A stretch of DNA of 22,225 bases from a virus. The notes beneath the pieces are model-generated. The model did not search any database. It was not told the DNA's origin and was given only the letters and a program-made list of their open reading frames with translations. The position numbers and the translations under genes are program-made. Of this stretch, positions 1-5,880 are shown piece by piece. Location: positions 1 through 22,225 of IMG/VR virus record IMGVR_UViG_3300045928_000032; one strand, given 5' to 3'. Numbering within the stretch: position 1 is the stretch's first letter; every line of letters starts with the position of its first letter.

Positions 1-219
1 CCCGAGAAAGCCATCCAGGCCCAATCCCTAAGAACTCCCGCTAGGAGCACCAACCGGCTTTTAACCATTAACGGAGAAACACACCCTGTTTCCGAGTGGG
101 CGAAACTTGTCGGTATTCCAGCTCCGACAATCTACACGCGCCTGTATCACGGCAGAACACCATCCGAAGCTATCCAAACCGCACATTTCAGGAGATCAGA
201 TGCCGCTTCTCGAACGTGA
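1..219 (+). CDS. C-terminal end of a small phage protein with a SEWA-type helix-turn-helix motif (5' partial)
   Basis: Frame 1 is open from the first base and stops at TGA 217-219, so the gene begins before the window. The visible 72 residues contain a motif of the form LTINGETHPVSEWAKLVGI followed by TIYTRLYHGRTPSEAI. This GE-x-x-x-x-SEWA-x-x-x-G-I pattern recurs in phage proteins, often as a short helix-turn-helix module attached to HNH endonucleases or AP2-like proteins. The pattern is seen directly and the DNA-binding role is inferred from family resemblance. The upstream domain, which would tell what the whole protein does, is outside the window. The end overlaps the next gene by 20 bases. 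Confidence 0.6.
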   Translation, partial: PEKAIQAQSLRTPARSTNRLLTINGETHPVSEWAKLVGIPAPTIYTRLYHGRTPSEAIQTAHFRRSDAASRT

Positions 220-595
220 TGTCTATCTCCAGACAAAGCACTTCTTGGAGTTTCGTGGCTGGCGTACTGTACGGATGCAGCGCACAGTCGTTCCAGGCCA
301 ATTTCAGACTGGTGAGCCTGGTATTTGTGATGCGCTCTTTATTTTTTACTTTGAGAAGCCTCTTGGTGCCAGCGCCTCGCTATGGTTGGAAACAAAATCC
401 CCGAGGCCCGGCAGCAAACGCAGCGCACAGCAGAAGAAGTGGCAGGCCCGCGAAGCGGCTCGAGGCGCTCTCGTGGTCACCGTCTACGACTTCAACCAAT
501 TCGAGGCGTGGTACCGCGAGACATTCGGCTGGCTGCATGCGATGACCGGGCAGCAGGAGCTTGCGCTTGCCGGGTCCGCCGAGGAGAAGTGGTGA
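200..595 (+). CDS. VRR-NUC domain nuclease (PD-(D/E)XK fold)
   Basis: A 131-residue protein starting at ATG 200, which has AGGAGA five bases upstream. The frame is open further upstream (an ATG at 107), but that part overlaps the previous gene and has no comparable ribosome binding site. The VRR-NUC signature is clear: G-I-C-D at residues 41-44 (family G-x-P-D), E-T-K at 64-66 (catalytic E-x-K), and a Q-rich helix followed by W at about 77-81, then a valine-rich strand at 91-95. VRR-NUC proteins are virus-type, Holliday-junction-resolvase-like nucleases. Stand-alone copies of this size are common in phage replication regions, where they may process branched DNA or act with a helicase. The stop overlaps the GTG start of the next gene (GTGA at 592-595), implying translational coupling. 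Confidence 0.85.
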   Translation: MPLLERDVYLQTKHFLEFRGWRTVRMQRTVVPGQFQTGEPGICDALFIFYFEKPLGASASLWLETKSPRPGSKRSAQQKKWQAREAARGALVVTVYDFNQFEAWYRETFGWLHAMTGQQELALAGSAEEKW

Positions 596-771
596 TTGAG
601 GTCCACACATTGGTGTGCGAGAAGTGCAACCGGACCTATGTCTCGGCCGACGCGGATAGTATGTACTGCGGGCTTTGCCGGCTTGCCATGCGCCGTGAGG
701 CCGCGCAGGAGCGCCTGGACAATATCAATGCGCGGCTGGACGTAGTCGTGCTGCCGGAGGATGCGGCGTGA
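592..771 (+). CDS. small zinc-ribbon protein
   Basis: A 59-residue protein starting at GTG 592 with GAGGAG five bases upstream. The same frame is open earlier, but only as a shadow of the VRR-NUC gene. Two cysteine pairs, C-E-K-C near residue 9 and C-G-L-C near residue 28, form a likely zinc ribbon. A basic, charged helix follows (R-R-E-A-A-Q-E-R-L-D). Such mini zinc ribbons are frequent in early phage operons and are presumed to bind nucleic acid or a host protein. No specific function can be assigned. Both ends overlap the neighbouring genes by 4 bases, so it is part of a coupled chain. Confidence 0.7.
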   Translation: MIEVHTLVCEKCNRTYVSADADSMYCGLCRLAMRREAAQERLDNINARLDVVVLPEDAA

Positions 772-1547
772 AGCGTGGTGCTCCTCGTCACCGTAAAATG
801 CGCGACCTGGCTGCCAAACTCGGTGTCCCGCTCTCACACGCCGTCGGCATCATGGAGATGCTTTGGCACTATGCCGGCATAGAAACACCCCAGGGTGACA
901 TCGGAACAGCGAAGGACATTGAGATCGCCGTGGCTGTCGACTGGAGCAAAAAGCCTTCAATTCTCATAGAAGCTCTGATTGAAACGGGCTGGCTCGATCG
1001 AGACGAGAAATATCGACTGATAGTCCACGATTGGCCAGACCACGCAGAGCAAGCCGTAAAGAAATGGTTGGAGAGAAACAGAAAGGAGTTTCTTCCGGTG
1101 TACGCGCAGATGTCTGGAAATTCGTCCAGACAAACGTCCGGACAAAATACAGACACGCGTCCGCCCTCGCGGGAGGCTAGGCTAGGCGAGGAAGATGTTT
1201 GTACAAACAACGAAAAGTTGACAAACGGGAACCGCGCCGCGAAATTCGATGCCGGATTCCTCGAATTGCGAGCAGCCGTTGCGGAAGCTGGCATCTCGTG
1301 GAGCGATGCTGACTGGCGCCAAGCCTACTCTAAGTGCTGGAATAACTTGGCGTTAGAGGAACGAATCGCTGCTGTAAATGGTATCCGCGACCGCATAGGA
1401 ACAGGGGATTTTGTCCTCAAAGCGAAGCCGGAAAACTACCTGGCGAACCACCTGTGGGAGCGGTCTTTGCCATCTGAAGGCAGGCAAATTTCAGCCACTG
1501 AGCGCGAGTTTTACCGCATGAAACGCGATCGGGAGGCCCAAAGTTGA
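768..1547 (+). CDS. phage replication-initiator-like protein with N-terminal winged helix
   Basis: A 259-residue protein starting at GTG 768; CGGAGG lies seven bases upstream and the start overlaps the previous TGA. The first 100 residues resemble the N-terminal domain of phage replisome organisers: a basic start, A-K-L-G-V as a helix, A-V-G-I-M-E-M-L-W-H, G-D-I-G-T as a turn, then G-W-L-D and R-L-I-V-H-D-W. A low-complexity polar linker (about 115-150) leads to a second folded part (about 155-259) containing S-W-S-D-A-D-W and Y-L-A-N-H-L-W. In known phages such proteins bind the origin and recruit helicase or loader, which fits the next gene. The domain resemblance is strong, and the exact role in origin melting or helicase loading is inferred. 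No origin repeats were recognised inside the gene by eye. Confidence 0.7.
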   Translation: MKRGAPRHRKMRDLAAKLGVPLSHAVGIMEMLWHYAGIETPQGDIGTAKDIEIAVAVDWSKKPSILIEALIETGWLDRDEKYRLIVHDWPDHAEQAVKKWLERNRKEFLPVYAQMSGNSSRQTSGQNTDTRPPSREARLGEEDVCTNNEKLTNGNRAAKFDAGFLELRAAVAEAGISWSDADWRQAYSKCWNNLALEERIAAVNGIRDRIGTGDFVLKAKPENYLANHLWERSLPSEGRQISATEREFYRMKRDREAQS

Positions 1548-2056
1548 CCATGTGCAGCGAGAAAAAGTCGCTCGAAATAGCCGACAAATTGGACGTGCTG
1601 CAGCACTATCCGGCACCCGGAAAAGCGCGCGCCGCGATCGCGGAAATGGTGCGGGAAATCTGCCCGACAGATAAGGCGGCCGACGTACTGTTCCGCCAGA
1701 TTGTGGAGGCTTACAACACTTGGCCTGGTCCGCAGGAATTCACGCAGTTTGCACGCGGCAAGATGAGGCCGCAGGCGCAACGGGCTGAGCTGCAGGAGTG
1801 GGATCCGGACCAGTGGCGGCACCAGGTGGAATGCTCGCGCTGCGGCGACGATGGCTATATCCGTGGCGCCGGCGAGTTCGCGCGGTGCAACTGTGACGCC
1901 GGCAGAAACATCGATTCTCGCTTCCTGAAGCTGCTCAACGAAACGGCGCAGGCCGCGGCCGACCCGGTTCGTTCGGTGCGGACCGATGCGCCAATTAAGC
2001 CAAGCGTGTCCGAAATTGCGAAAGTGATGCGGCAGAAGAGTGCACGGACGCAGTGA
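1544..2056 (+). CDS. zinc-finger protein, possible replication accessory or truncated helicase-loader-like protein
   Basis: A 170-residue protein starting at TTG 1544, overlapping the previous TGA, with GGGAGG seven bases upstream. ATG 1550 is an in-frame alternative but sits 13 bases from that site. An N-terminal helical part (about 1-75) includes L-F-R-Q-I-V-E-A-Y-N-T-W, similar to helical domains of phage replication accessory proteins. Cysteines at about 97, 100, 115 and 117 (C-S-R-C ... C-N-C) surround G-D-D-G-Y-I-R-G, a zinc motif like the one in phage DnaC-type loaders. No Walker motifs follow, so it is not a complete ATPase loader. Its position just after the initiator-like gene supports a replication role. 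That role is inference. Confidence 0.6.
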   Translation: MTMCSEKKSLEIADKLDVLQHYPAPGKARAAIAEMVREICPTDKAADVLFRQIVEAYNTWPGPQEFTQFARGKMRPQAQRAELQEWDPDQWRHQVECSRCGDDGYIRGAGEFARCNCDAGRNIDSRFLKLLNETAQAAADPVRSVRTDAPIKPSVSEIAKVMRQKSARTQ

Positions 2057-2334
2057 ATCGTGCTGGGATAAGCCACTTCGTTCATTTATTCAAGATTCTG
2101 CCAGAGCGGTTTATGGAATGGGAAGTTGAAGAACGAAATACAGCAGAAGAATTCAGATCTCGCGGCATTGAACCGCTCTCGATTTTGAAAGACAGGCGCG
2201 GCGGGCAAATAAAAAATCTGTATCTCTGGCAACTTCGGGAACGAATACAGTCTGGCGATACGTTCCCTCGTGATGAGTGGGGAGGATGCGGGTGCGGTGG
2301 CGCAACGCAGGATAGGCAAGGAGCTGTATCATGA
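2053..2334 (+). CDS. small hypothetical early phage protein
   Basis: A 93-residue protein starting at GTG 2053, whose start overlaps the previous TGA. I do not recognise a family. It is mostly charged and helical (E-E-R-N-T-A-E-E-F, L-W-Q-L-R-E-R-I) and ends in a glycine- and cysteine-containing tail (G-G-C-G-C-G-G). An overlapping frame-2 reading of 2270-2575 is less convincing, because the next gene at 2331 has a good ribosome binding site inside this gene and a 4-base ATGA overlap with its stop. Position in the coupled operon is the main support for this being a gene. Confidence 0.5.
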   Translation: MNRAGISHFVHLFKILPERFMEWEVEERNTAEEFRSRGIEPLSILKDRRGGQIKNLYLWQLRERIQSGDTFPRDEWGGCGCGGATQDRQGAVS

Positions 2335-2585
2335 CGTACCAGCAAGAGCAGCGCGCAGCAAAAATGCGCGCGAGGAATGCATCTCTGATCCGGACACGGC
2401 AACGCGCACGCCGGCAGCCGCGCAGCGCGAACGGGCAGCGGTTCGCCAGGTCCGTCTGGTGTGTGATGTACACCGACAGGACCACCGCATGCCTGTTGTG
2501 CGGCGTTGTCTTGGAACCCGAGCAGCGGCACGAATGCTATGGAAAAGGGCTGGAGGCCGAGCCGCAAGTGAGTAAATGCGTGTAG
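2331..2585 (+). CDS. small basic protein with cysteine pair
   Basis: An 84-residue protein starting at ATG 2331 (ATGA overlap with the previous stop), with AAGGAG about seven bases upstream. The first half is strikingly arginine-rich (R-T-R-Q-R-A-R-R-Q), and the second half holds C-L-L-C at about 54-57, with two more Cys near the end, so it may chelate zinc. A basic small protein of this sort could bind nucleic acid. No family was recognised. The last 10 bases overlap the start of the next gene. Confidence 0.5.
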   Translation: MTYQQEQRAAKMRARNASLIRTRQRARRQPRSANGQRFARSVWCVMYTDRTTACLLCGVVLEPEQRHECYGKGLEAEPQVSKCV

Positions 2586-2755
2586 CAAGGCTACTGAAGA
2601 CTTGGCGGGTGATTGCTAACTTAGGCATCCGCGAAGTGGCCAAAGAAATTGGTGTCTCGCCCGCTACCCTCTCAAGGATAGAACGCGGTGAAGAGATGAA
2701 TGGACAGACGCTCGCCAAGGTGATCATGTGGATGCTTGGGCAGCCGAAATCATGA
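2576..2755 (+). CDS. 59-residue XRE/Cro-type helix-turn-helix regulator
   Basis: ATG 2576 to TGA 2753-2755 encodes 59 residues. It has a clear XRE/Cro-CI helix-turn-helix: G-I-R-E-V-A-K-E-I-G-V-S as helix 2 and turn, S-P-A-T-L-S-R-I-E-R-G-E as the recognition helix and the usual end, and T-L-A-K-V-I-M-W-M-L as helix 5. It is only the DNA-binding domain, with no peptidase or dimerisation tail, so it resembles Cro more than CI. The start is inside the end of the previous gene with only a weak ribosome binding site, suggesting coupling. It is the only obvious transcription factor in the window and lies directly before the integrase, so it may help control early transcription or integration. That role is inferred. 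Confidence 0.75.
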   Translation: MRVARLLKTWRVIANLGIREVAKEIGVSPATLSRIERGEEMNGQTLAKVIMWMLGQPKS

Positions 2756-2796
2756 CGCTGGACACCAAGAGGCTCAGGCCGGAAAGGGAGATTTAG
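2752..2796 (+). CDS. 14-residue mini-ORF between regulator and integrase (doubtful)
   Basis: ATG 2752 overlaps the TGA of the regulator gene (ATGA) and reads 14 residues (MTLDTKRLRPEREI) to TAG 2794-2796. Its last codons form GGGAG, which can serve as the ribosome binding site of ATG 2800. It may be a translated spacer that carries ribosomes from the regulator to the integrase, or may have no product of importance. Only the ATGA overlap supports it. Confidence 0.2.
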   Translation: MTLDTKRLRPEREI

Positions 2797-2845
2797 CCCA
2801 TGTCAACCCAGCTAATACGCACGGAGCCGATTCGCGATAGAATGT

Positions 2846-2866
2846 TGTCCCTTCGAGGAGGGGACA
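2846..2866 (+). promoter_or_regulatory. hairpin around the ribosome binding site of the likely integrase start
   Basis: TGTCCC (2846-2851) and GGGACA (2861-2866) are perfect complements around a nine-base loop that contains GAGGAG, the ribosome binding site of ATG 2866. The A of that ATG is in the stem. Folding of the message here would partly hide the start, so integrase translation could depend on structure or on ribosomes arriving from upstream. The complementarity is seen directly and the regulatory effect is inference. Confidence 0.4.
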
Positions 2867-4089
2867 TGGGACGTCGGCGCGGACAGAGAAAGGGCTGGCT
2901 ACGCGAGCAGAGCGGGCAATGGCGGCTCACGTACAGACTCTACGACGTGCTCGGCAGACCGAAGCGCGAGGACGTGTATATCGGGCCGGCCGAAGGGCCC
3001 GGTAAACTCACGGCGAAGCAGGCCGAGCGACGGGCCTGGGACGACTACCTAAGCAAAGCAGACGACATTTCGCGTAAGCCAAAAGCGACTATTACGGTCA
3101 CAGAATTTTGGGATTCGAAGTACTGGCCACAAGCGGAGCTCAGGCTCCGCAAGAGCACGCGCGGGCAGTACTCGTCGCTGTGGGGCCACTGGCTCAAGCC
3201 GCGGATCGGGAGCACTTCAGTTGCACTCGTGACGGTTGAACACATCGAGCAGACACTCGCCGAGATCGCCAGTGCCGGAAAGTCGCCAGCAACCGTAAAG
3301 CATGCGCGCAAGGTGCTTTCGGCTCTCTTCACCCGGGCAAAGAGGCTCGGATACTTCACGGGAGACAACCCAGCCGGACTCGTAGAATTGCAGCCTGCGA
3401 CAAGCGTCAGGAAACCGTATGCGCTCTCTGTGGCGCAAGCGAGGGCGATACTGGCAGGAAAACCTAAAGGCGCCCAGAATGGCTCTCTTGCCACGCCAAA
3501 TCGATTCCTGCACATGATTCGCGCGGCGTTGCTGACCGGCATGAATGCGGCCGAACTCTGCGGGCTGCGGTGGTCTCAAGTGAACTTGACGGACGCTCCG
3601 GCGGGCGACATTCCGGCGAAGTGCATCGGTGTCCGCGAGCACTGGTACCGCGGTGAGGCCGGCGCACTAAAGACCGGCAACCGGTACCGCAACATCCCGA
3701 TTTGCGGCGCGCTCGCAAAGCTTCTCGAGGAGATCCGGGCCCGCGGCGTGTTCCTCACGGGCGCAGACCGCGTGTTCTGCTCGCGCAATGGGAAGCCGCT
3801 AACCGAGAACAATATTCGCCGACGCCATCTTGCGCCGCTTGCCGAATCGCTCGGGCTTCCATATCTCGGCTGGCACATCTTTCGCCACACGGTGGCCAGC
3901 TGGTGCGCCGAACTCGGGATGCACGAGGTTGACCGACAAGTGCTCCTCGGGCATGCGCCGGCCACGATGACACAGCGCTACACACACGCTGAGCTTGAGC
4001 GGATACGCGGCGTGCTCGATCAGTTGGCGGCGCGGATTGAACCGGCGAAGACTGGTTCGAACGTGGTGGAGATCAGGAGAATTGGTTGA
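2866..4089 (+). CDS. int: tyrosine recombinase / phage integrase
   Basis: Starting at ATG 2866 gives 407 residues. ATG 2800 is an in-frame alternative giving 429, but GAGGAGGGG immediately precedes 2866 and the extra 22 residues look unlike a domain. Numbering below is from 2800. The order is an N-terminal basic arm-binding-like part with W-L-R-E-Q-S-G-Q-W (33-41), an SAM-like core-binding domain (about 98-190), and a catalytic domain (about 205-400). Active-site candidates are K291 in A-L-K-T-G, H359 and R362 in W-H-I-F-R-H-T, H385 in L-L-G-H, and nucleophile Y394 in Q-R-Y-T-H. The motif that normally carries the first catalytic Arg reads T-G-M-N-A-A-E-L, with Asn249 where Arg is expected. 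The protein should recombine the attP site found 1.8 kb downstream with a tRNA-Arg gene of the host. It is embedded in the early operon and its stop overlaps the next start (TTGA). Confidence 0.92.
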   Translation: MGRRRGQRKGWLREQSGQWRLTYRLYDVLGRPKREDVYIGPAEGPGKLTAKQAERRAWDDYLSKADDISRKPKATITVTEFWDSKYWPQAELRLRKSTRGQYSSLWGHWLKPRIGSTSVALVTVEHIEQTLAEIASAGKSPATVKHARKVLSALFTRAKRLGYFTGDNPAGLVELQPATSVRKPYALSVAQARAILAGKPKGAQNGSLATPNRFLHMIRAALLTGMNAAELCGLRWSQVNLTDAPAGDIPAKCIGVREHWYRGEAGALKTGNRYRNIPICGALAKLLEEIRARGVFLTGADRVFCSRNGKPLTENNIRRRHLAPLAESLGLPYLGWHIFRHTVASWCAELGMHEVDRQVLLGHAPATMTQRYTHAELERIRGVLDQLAARIEPAKTGSNVVEIRRIG

Positions 4090-5054
4090 CGACGGAGCAA
4101 AAAAGGCTCGCAGCAATTGAGCGAATCCTGACCTACCTCAGCCTTTGCGATGAGCTTGAATTGCGATTTAGCGAAGACGAAGACGAAGACGAAGACGAAG
4201 AAAAAATCCGCTTTCGCATGTTACCACTGACCTACTTCAATCGCTGTGAGCCAATATCACATTGCGAAGAACTTGGGAATTTACCCAAATCGTATCAGCG
4301 CTTCATCCCGGCGGATGCGGCGCCGCGCGATGTGGACCACGACGAATGGGATGTCTCCTGGTTCACAAACAGAATCACTGGGAACGACACCAATCCGACG
4401 GCTGAACTGTGGAAGGATAAAAAGGCCATTTATGGTGTTCAGCGCATACGACGTGTCGCACTGAGCGAGATTCGCGGGAGGTTCAAACTAAAAAGCGGAA
4501 TGGTAATCGAATTAGCGGCTGCCTTAATTCATAGTGATGGAACGTACACGAGTTCTCGCTTTTACGCCGAACAATGGGGATCTAGCGGATGGTATGTAAT
4601 TGGGCAACCCGGCCCTGTTATCCCAGAGTTGCTTTTAGATCATGAGCGGCGGCAAGTAGAAATCTCACTAGGGTACGCTTACGCACGCCATTTCGACTGG
4701 CAAGTAGAAATCGGCTACACAAAAATGCCGACCATCGCCCTCACGGTCGATCCACCTGCCGCACGAACAGTTTTTAAACTCCGCGATCTCCCGCCTGGAA
4801 AGGACAGACGCGAAGCTCTTAAACATTGGGTCGGTGAACACTATAGGCATCAATCGTCAGGTGACAGCACGGAAGAGTTGATTAAGATCTGGCCGTACCT
4901 GAGGGGCGGCAATCAATTCAAGTGGCATGGCATGGAGTGCCGAATTCATCCCAGCAGACATGACCTGATCAGGGCCAAGAAATACGAAGAGTACCGGGCG
5001 ATCCAGCGGCAGCAGAACCAACAAACGGCGGCGAATAGGAGGAAGCGAAAATGA
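4086..5054 (+). CDS. unrecognised 322-residue protein with acidic repeat and basic tail
   Basis: Starts at TTG 4086, overlapping the integrase stop, and ends at TGA 5052-5054, giving 322 residues. I do not recognise a family. A run of alternating Glu and Asp at about 30-39 is encoded by a GAAGAC tandem repeat. The middle (about 130-200) looks like beta-rich folded protein (I-Y-G-V-Q-R-I-R-R-V, R-F-Y-A-E-Q-W, G-W-Y-V-I-G-Q-P-G-P). The C-terminal third contains R-R-E-A-L-K-H-W-V-G-E-H-Y-R and a strongly basic tail (R-R-K-R-K). The gene is visibly more AT-rich than the integrase before it. Its place between integrase and att region is where phages often carry accessory (moron) genes, but no function can be deduced. 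Confidence 0.75.
   Translation: MTTEQKRLAAIERILTYLSLCDELELRFSEDEDEDEDEEKIRFRMLPLTYFNRCEPISHCEELGNLPKSYQRFIPADAAPRDVDHDEWDVSWFTNRITGNDTNPTAELWKDKKAIYGVQRIRRVALSEIRGRFKLKSGMVIELAAALIHSDGTYTSSRFYAEQWGSSGWYVIGQPGPVIPELLLDHERRQVEISLGYAYARHFDWQVEIGYTKMPTIALTVDPPAARTVFKLRDLPPGKDRREALKHWVGEHYRHQSSGDSTEELIKIWPYLRGGNQFKWHGMECRIHPSRHDLIRAKKYEEYRAIQRQQNQQTAANRRKRK
4173..4202 (+). repeat. GAAGAC hexanucleotide tandem repeat inside a coding region
   Basis: GAAGAC occurs four times in perfect tandem at 4173-4196, followed by a partial copy GAAGAA. It encodes Glu-Asp repeats. Because the unit is 6 bases, gain or loss of copies keeps the reading frame and would change only the length of the acidic stretch. 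Confidence 0.9.
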
Positions 5055-5152
5055 AAGGAAAAACGTGCCAATCATGTAGGAACGTCTACCCGCCGTGGTT
5101 CTCTCGCTGCCCGGTTTGCCAAAAGGTCGGTAGTGCGCTAAAAGTTGGTTGA
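5051..5152 (+). CDS. 33-residue zinc-ribbon mini-protein
   Basis: ATG 5051 overlaps the previous TGA (ATGA) and has a perfect AGGAGG seven bases upstream (5038-5043). It reads 33 residues to TGA 5150-5152. Two cysteine pairs, C-Q-S-C and C-P-V-C, are separated by about 10 residues with a Y-P-P-W-F-S-R linker, a minimal zinc ribbon resembling half of a rubredoxin-type or ribosomal zinc ribbon. It is too short to recognise further. The very strong ribosome binding site argues that it is translated. A hairpin follows directly, so it appears to be the last gene of the early operon. Confidence 0.65.
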   Translation: MKGKTCQSCRNVYPPWFSRCPVCQKVGSALKVG

Positions 5153-5153
5153 T

Positions 5154-5180
5154 AAAAAAAAGGCCCCGGACACCCGGGGC
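5154..5180 (-). terminator. rho-independent terminator, oriented for the minus strand
   Basis: GCCCCGG (5163-5169) and CCGGGGC (5174-5180) form a 7-bp GC stem around the loop ACAC. Eight A residues precede it on the + strand (5154-5161). Read on the minus strand, this is a hairpin followed by eight U residues, the classical intrinsic terminator. On the + strand the downstream side is TCTCAAGC, without a U-tract, so termination of the early operon would be weaker. No minus-strand gene was found to its right, so it may stop antisense transcription into the early operon. Confidence 0.6.
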
Positions 5181-5197
5181 TCTCAAGCAACAGATTG

Positions 5198-5461
5198 ATG
5201 CTCATTAGTATATTCCTATCGCGGATAGCCATCATTGCCACAATTGTGATTGTAGGTGGTGTTGTTTACTGGGCTGCCACGGTCCAGTCTGATGTGAACT
5301 ATCTGAAGTCTGACATGGCATCGATCAAGGGGACACTCACTGAGATTCAGGCTCAACTAATAGAGCTGAGACTGAAGGCGATGGAGAAAGGCAAGCAGAC
5401 TAACCCAGGCAATCAAGAAGAAGCCAAGAAAATTTCTGCGGATATCAGAGCAGGAGGCTGA
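5198..5461 (+). CDS. small membrane protein with one N-terminal membrane segment and a coiled coil
   Basis: ATG 5198 is preferred; TTG 5195 is directly in front and also possible. It encodes 87 residues. An N-terminal hydrophobic segment (about 3-27, L-I-S-I-F-L-S-R-I-A-I-I-A-T-I-V-I-V-G-G-V-V-Y) is a signal anchor or membrane helix. A heptad-like amphipathic helix follows (about 33-65: V-N-Y-L-K-S-D-M, L-T-E-I-Q-A-Q-L-I-E-L-R-L-K), ending in a charged tail. The layout, one membrane helix plus periplasmic or cytoplasmic coiled coil, is seen in some phage lysis or superinfection-exclusion proteins, but it is not specific. No clear ribosome binding site precedes the start. Confidence 0.55.
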   Translation: MLISIFLSRIAIIATIVIVGGVVYWAATVQSDVNYLKSDMASIKGTLTEIQAQLIELRLKAMEKGKQTNPGNQEEAKKISADIRAGG

Positions 5462-5468
5462 TGAAGCC

Positions 5469-5705
5469 ATGCCTGAACCCCAAGCGCGAGCGTCTTCCGT
5501 TCATAGCAATATTCTGAATACGCCAGCAGCCAGCAAATTGCCGGATGCGGTGATGATCTTCAGTTGGCCGCTTTCCAAGGAGATCATGGCAGAGGTCAAG
5601 CTCACTGGAAGCGGCATTCGCTCTGTCCATTTAGAAAGACTCCGACAATACCTTGAGCTTGCTAAAGACGCCGTCGATTCTGACGATGGAGACGGGGGTA
5701 AATGA
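5469..5705 (+). CDS. small hypothetical protein (78 residues)
   Basis: Starts at ATG 5469, 11 bases after AGGAGG (5452-5457), and ends at TGA 5703-5705. The middle reads V-M-I-F-S-W-P-L-S-K-E-I-M-A-E-V-K-L-T-G, then H-L-E-R-L-R-Q-Y-L-E-L-A-K-D-A-V, like a beta hairpin followed by an amphipathic helix. I have an impression of similar small proteins in regulatory positions in Acidobacteriota mobile elements, but I cannot name the family. The ATG at 5461 is nearer the ribosome binding site but reads only 18 residues in another frame. The stop codon forms the start of the hairpin at 5703-5748. Confidence 0.5.
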   Translation: MPEPQARASSVHSNILNTPAASKLPDAVMIFSWPLSKEIMAEVKLTGSGIRSVHLERLRQYLELAKDAVDSDDGDGGK

Positions 5706-5748
5706 TCCACTGGCGGCCCGTACTCGCGAGGCCGCCACCAAGGGATCA
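5703..5748 (+). terminator. long two-step inverted repeat, possible terminator after the preceding gene
   Basis: TGATCC (5703-5708) pairs with GGATCA (5743-5748), and inside it TGGCGGCC (5711-5718) pairs with GGCCGCCA (5730-5737) around an 11-base loop. No U-tract follows on either strand, so it may be a rho-dependent or structural element, or the end of an RNA. It begins at the stop codon of the preceding gene and lies 11 bases before the first att arm repeat. Confidence 0.45.
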
Positions 5749-5758
5749 ACCAGAAATT

Positions 5759-5779
5759 AGTCAAATAGCAGTCAGAAAA
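5759..5779 (+). repeat. left att arm repeat
   Basis: AGTCAAATAGCAGTCAGAAAA, 18 of 21 bases identical to 5936-5956. It comprises two half-motifs, AGTCAAAT and GTCAGAAAA. This is a likely arm-type binding site of the integrase or of an excision factor. The identity is seen directly and the binding is inferred. Confidence 0.7.
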
Positions 5780-5880
5780 ATACAGATTCGACATCAAGGC
5801 AAACTGTCGCTCAGGATGTTAAGAGTTCAACTGTAACTTAATGTGGCTTATATCATACTGAAAAATAAGGCAGTTAAGTG

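Noticed and set aside
96-545. 149-residue + strand open frame near the left end
   Set aside because: Overlaps the VRR-NUC gene in another frame and lacks a family pattern.
2082-2588. 168-residue minus-strand open frame
   Set aside because: Antisense to two coupled early genes; cysteine- and proline-rich composition looks like a shadow.
5461-5517. 18-residue mini-ORF right after AGGAGG
   Set aside because: Spacing of only three bases from the ribosome binding site and no further support; the longer frame from 5469 is preferred.
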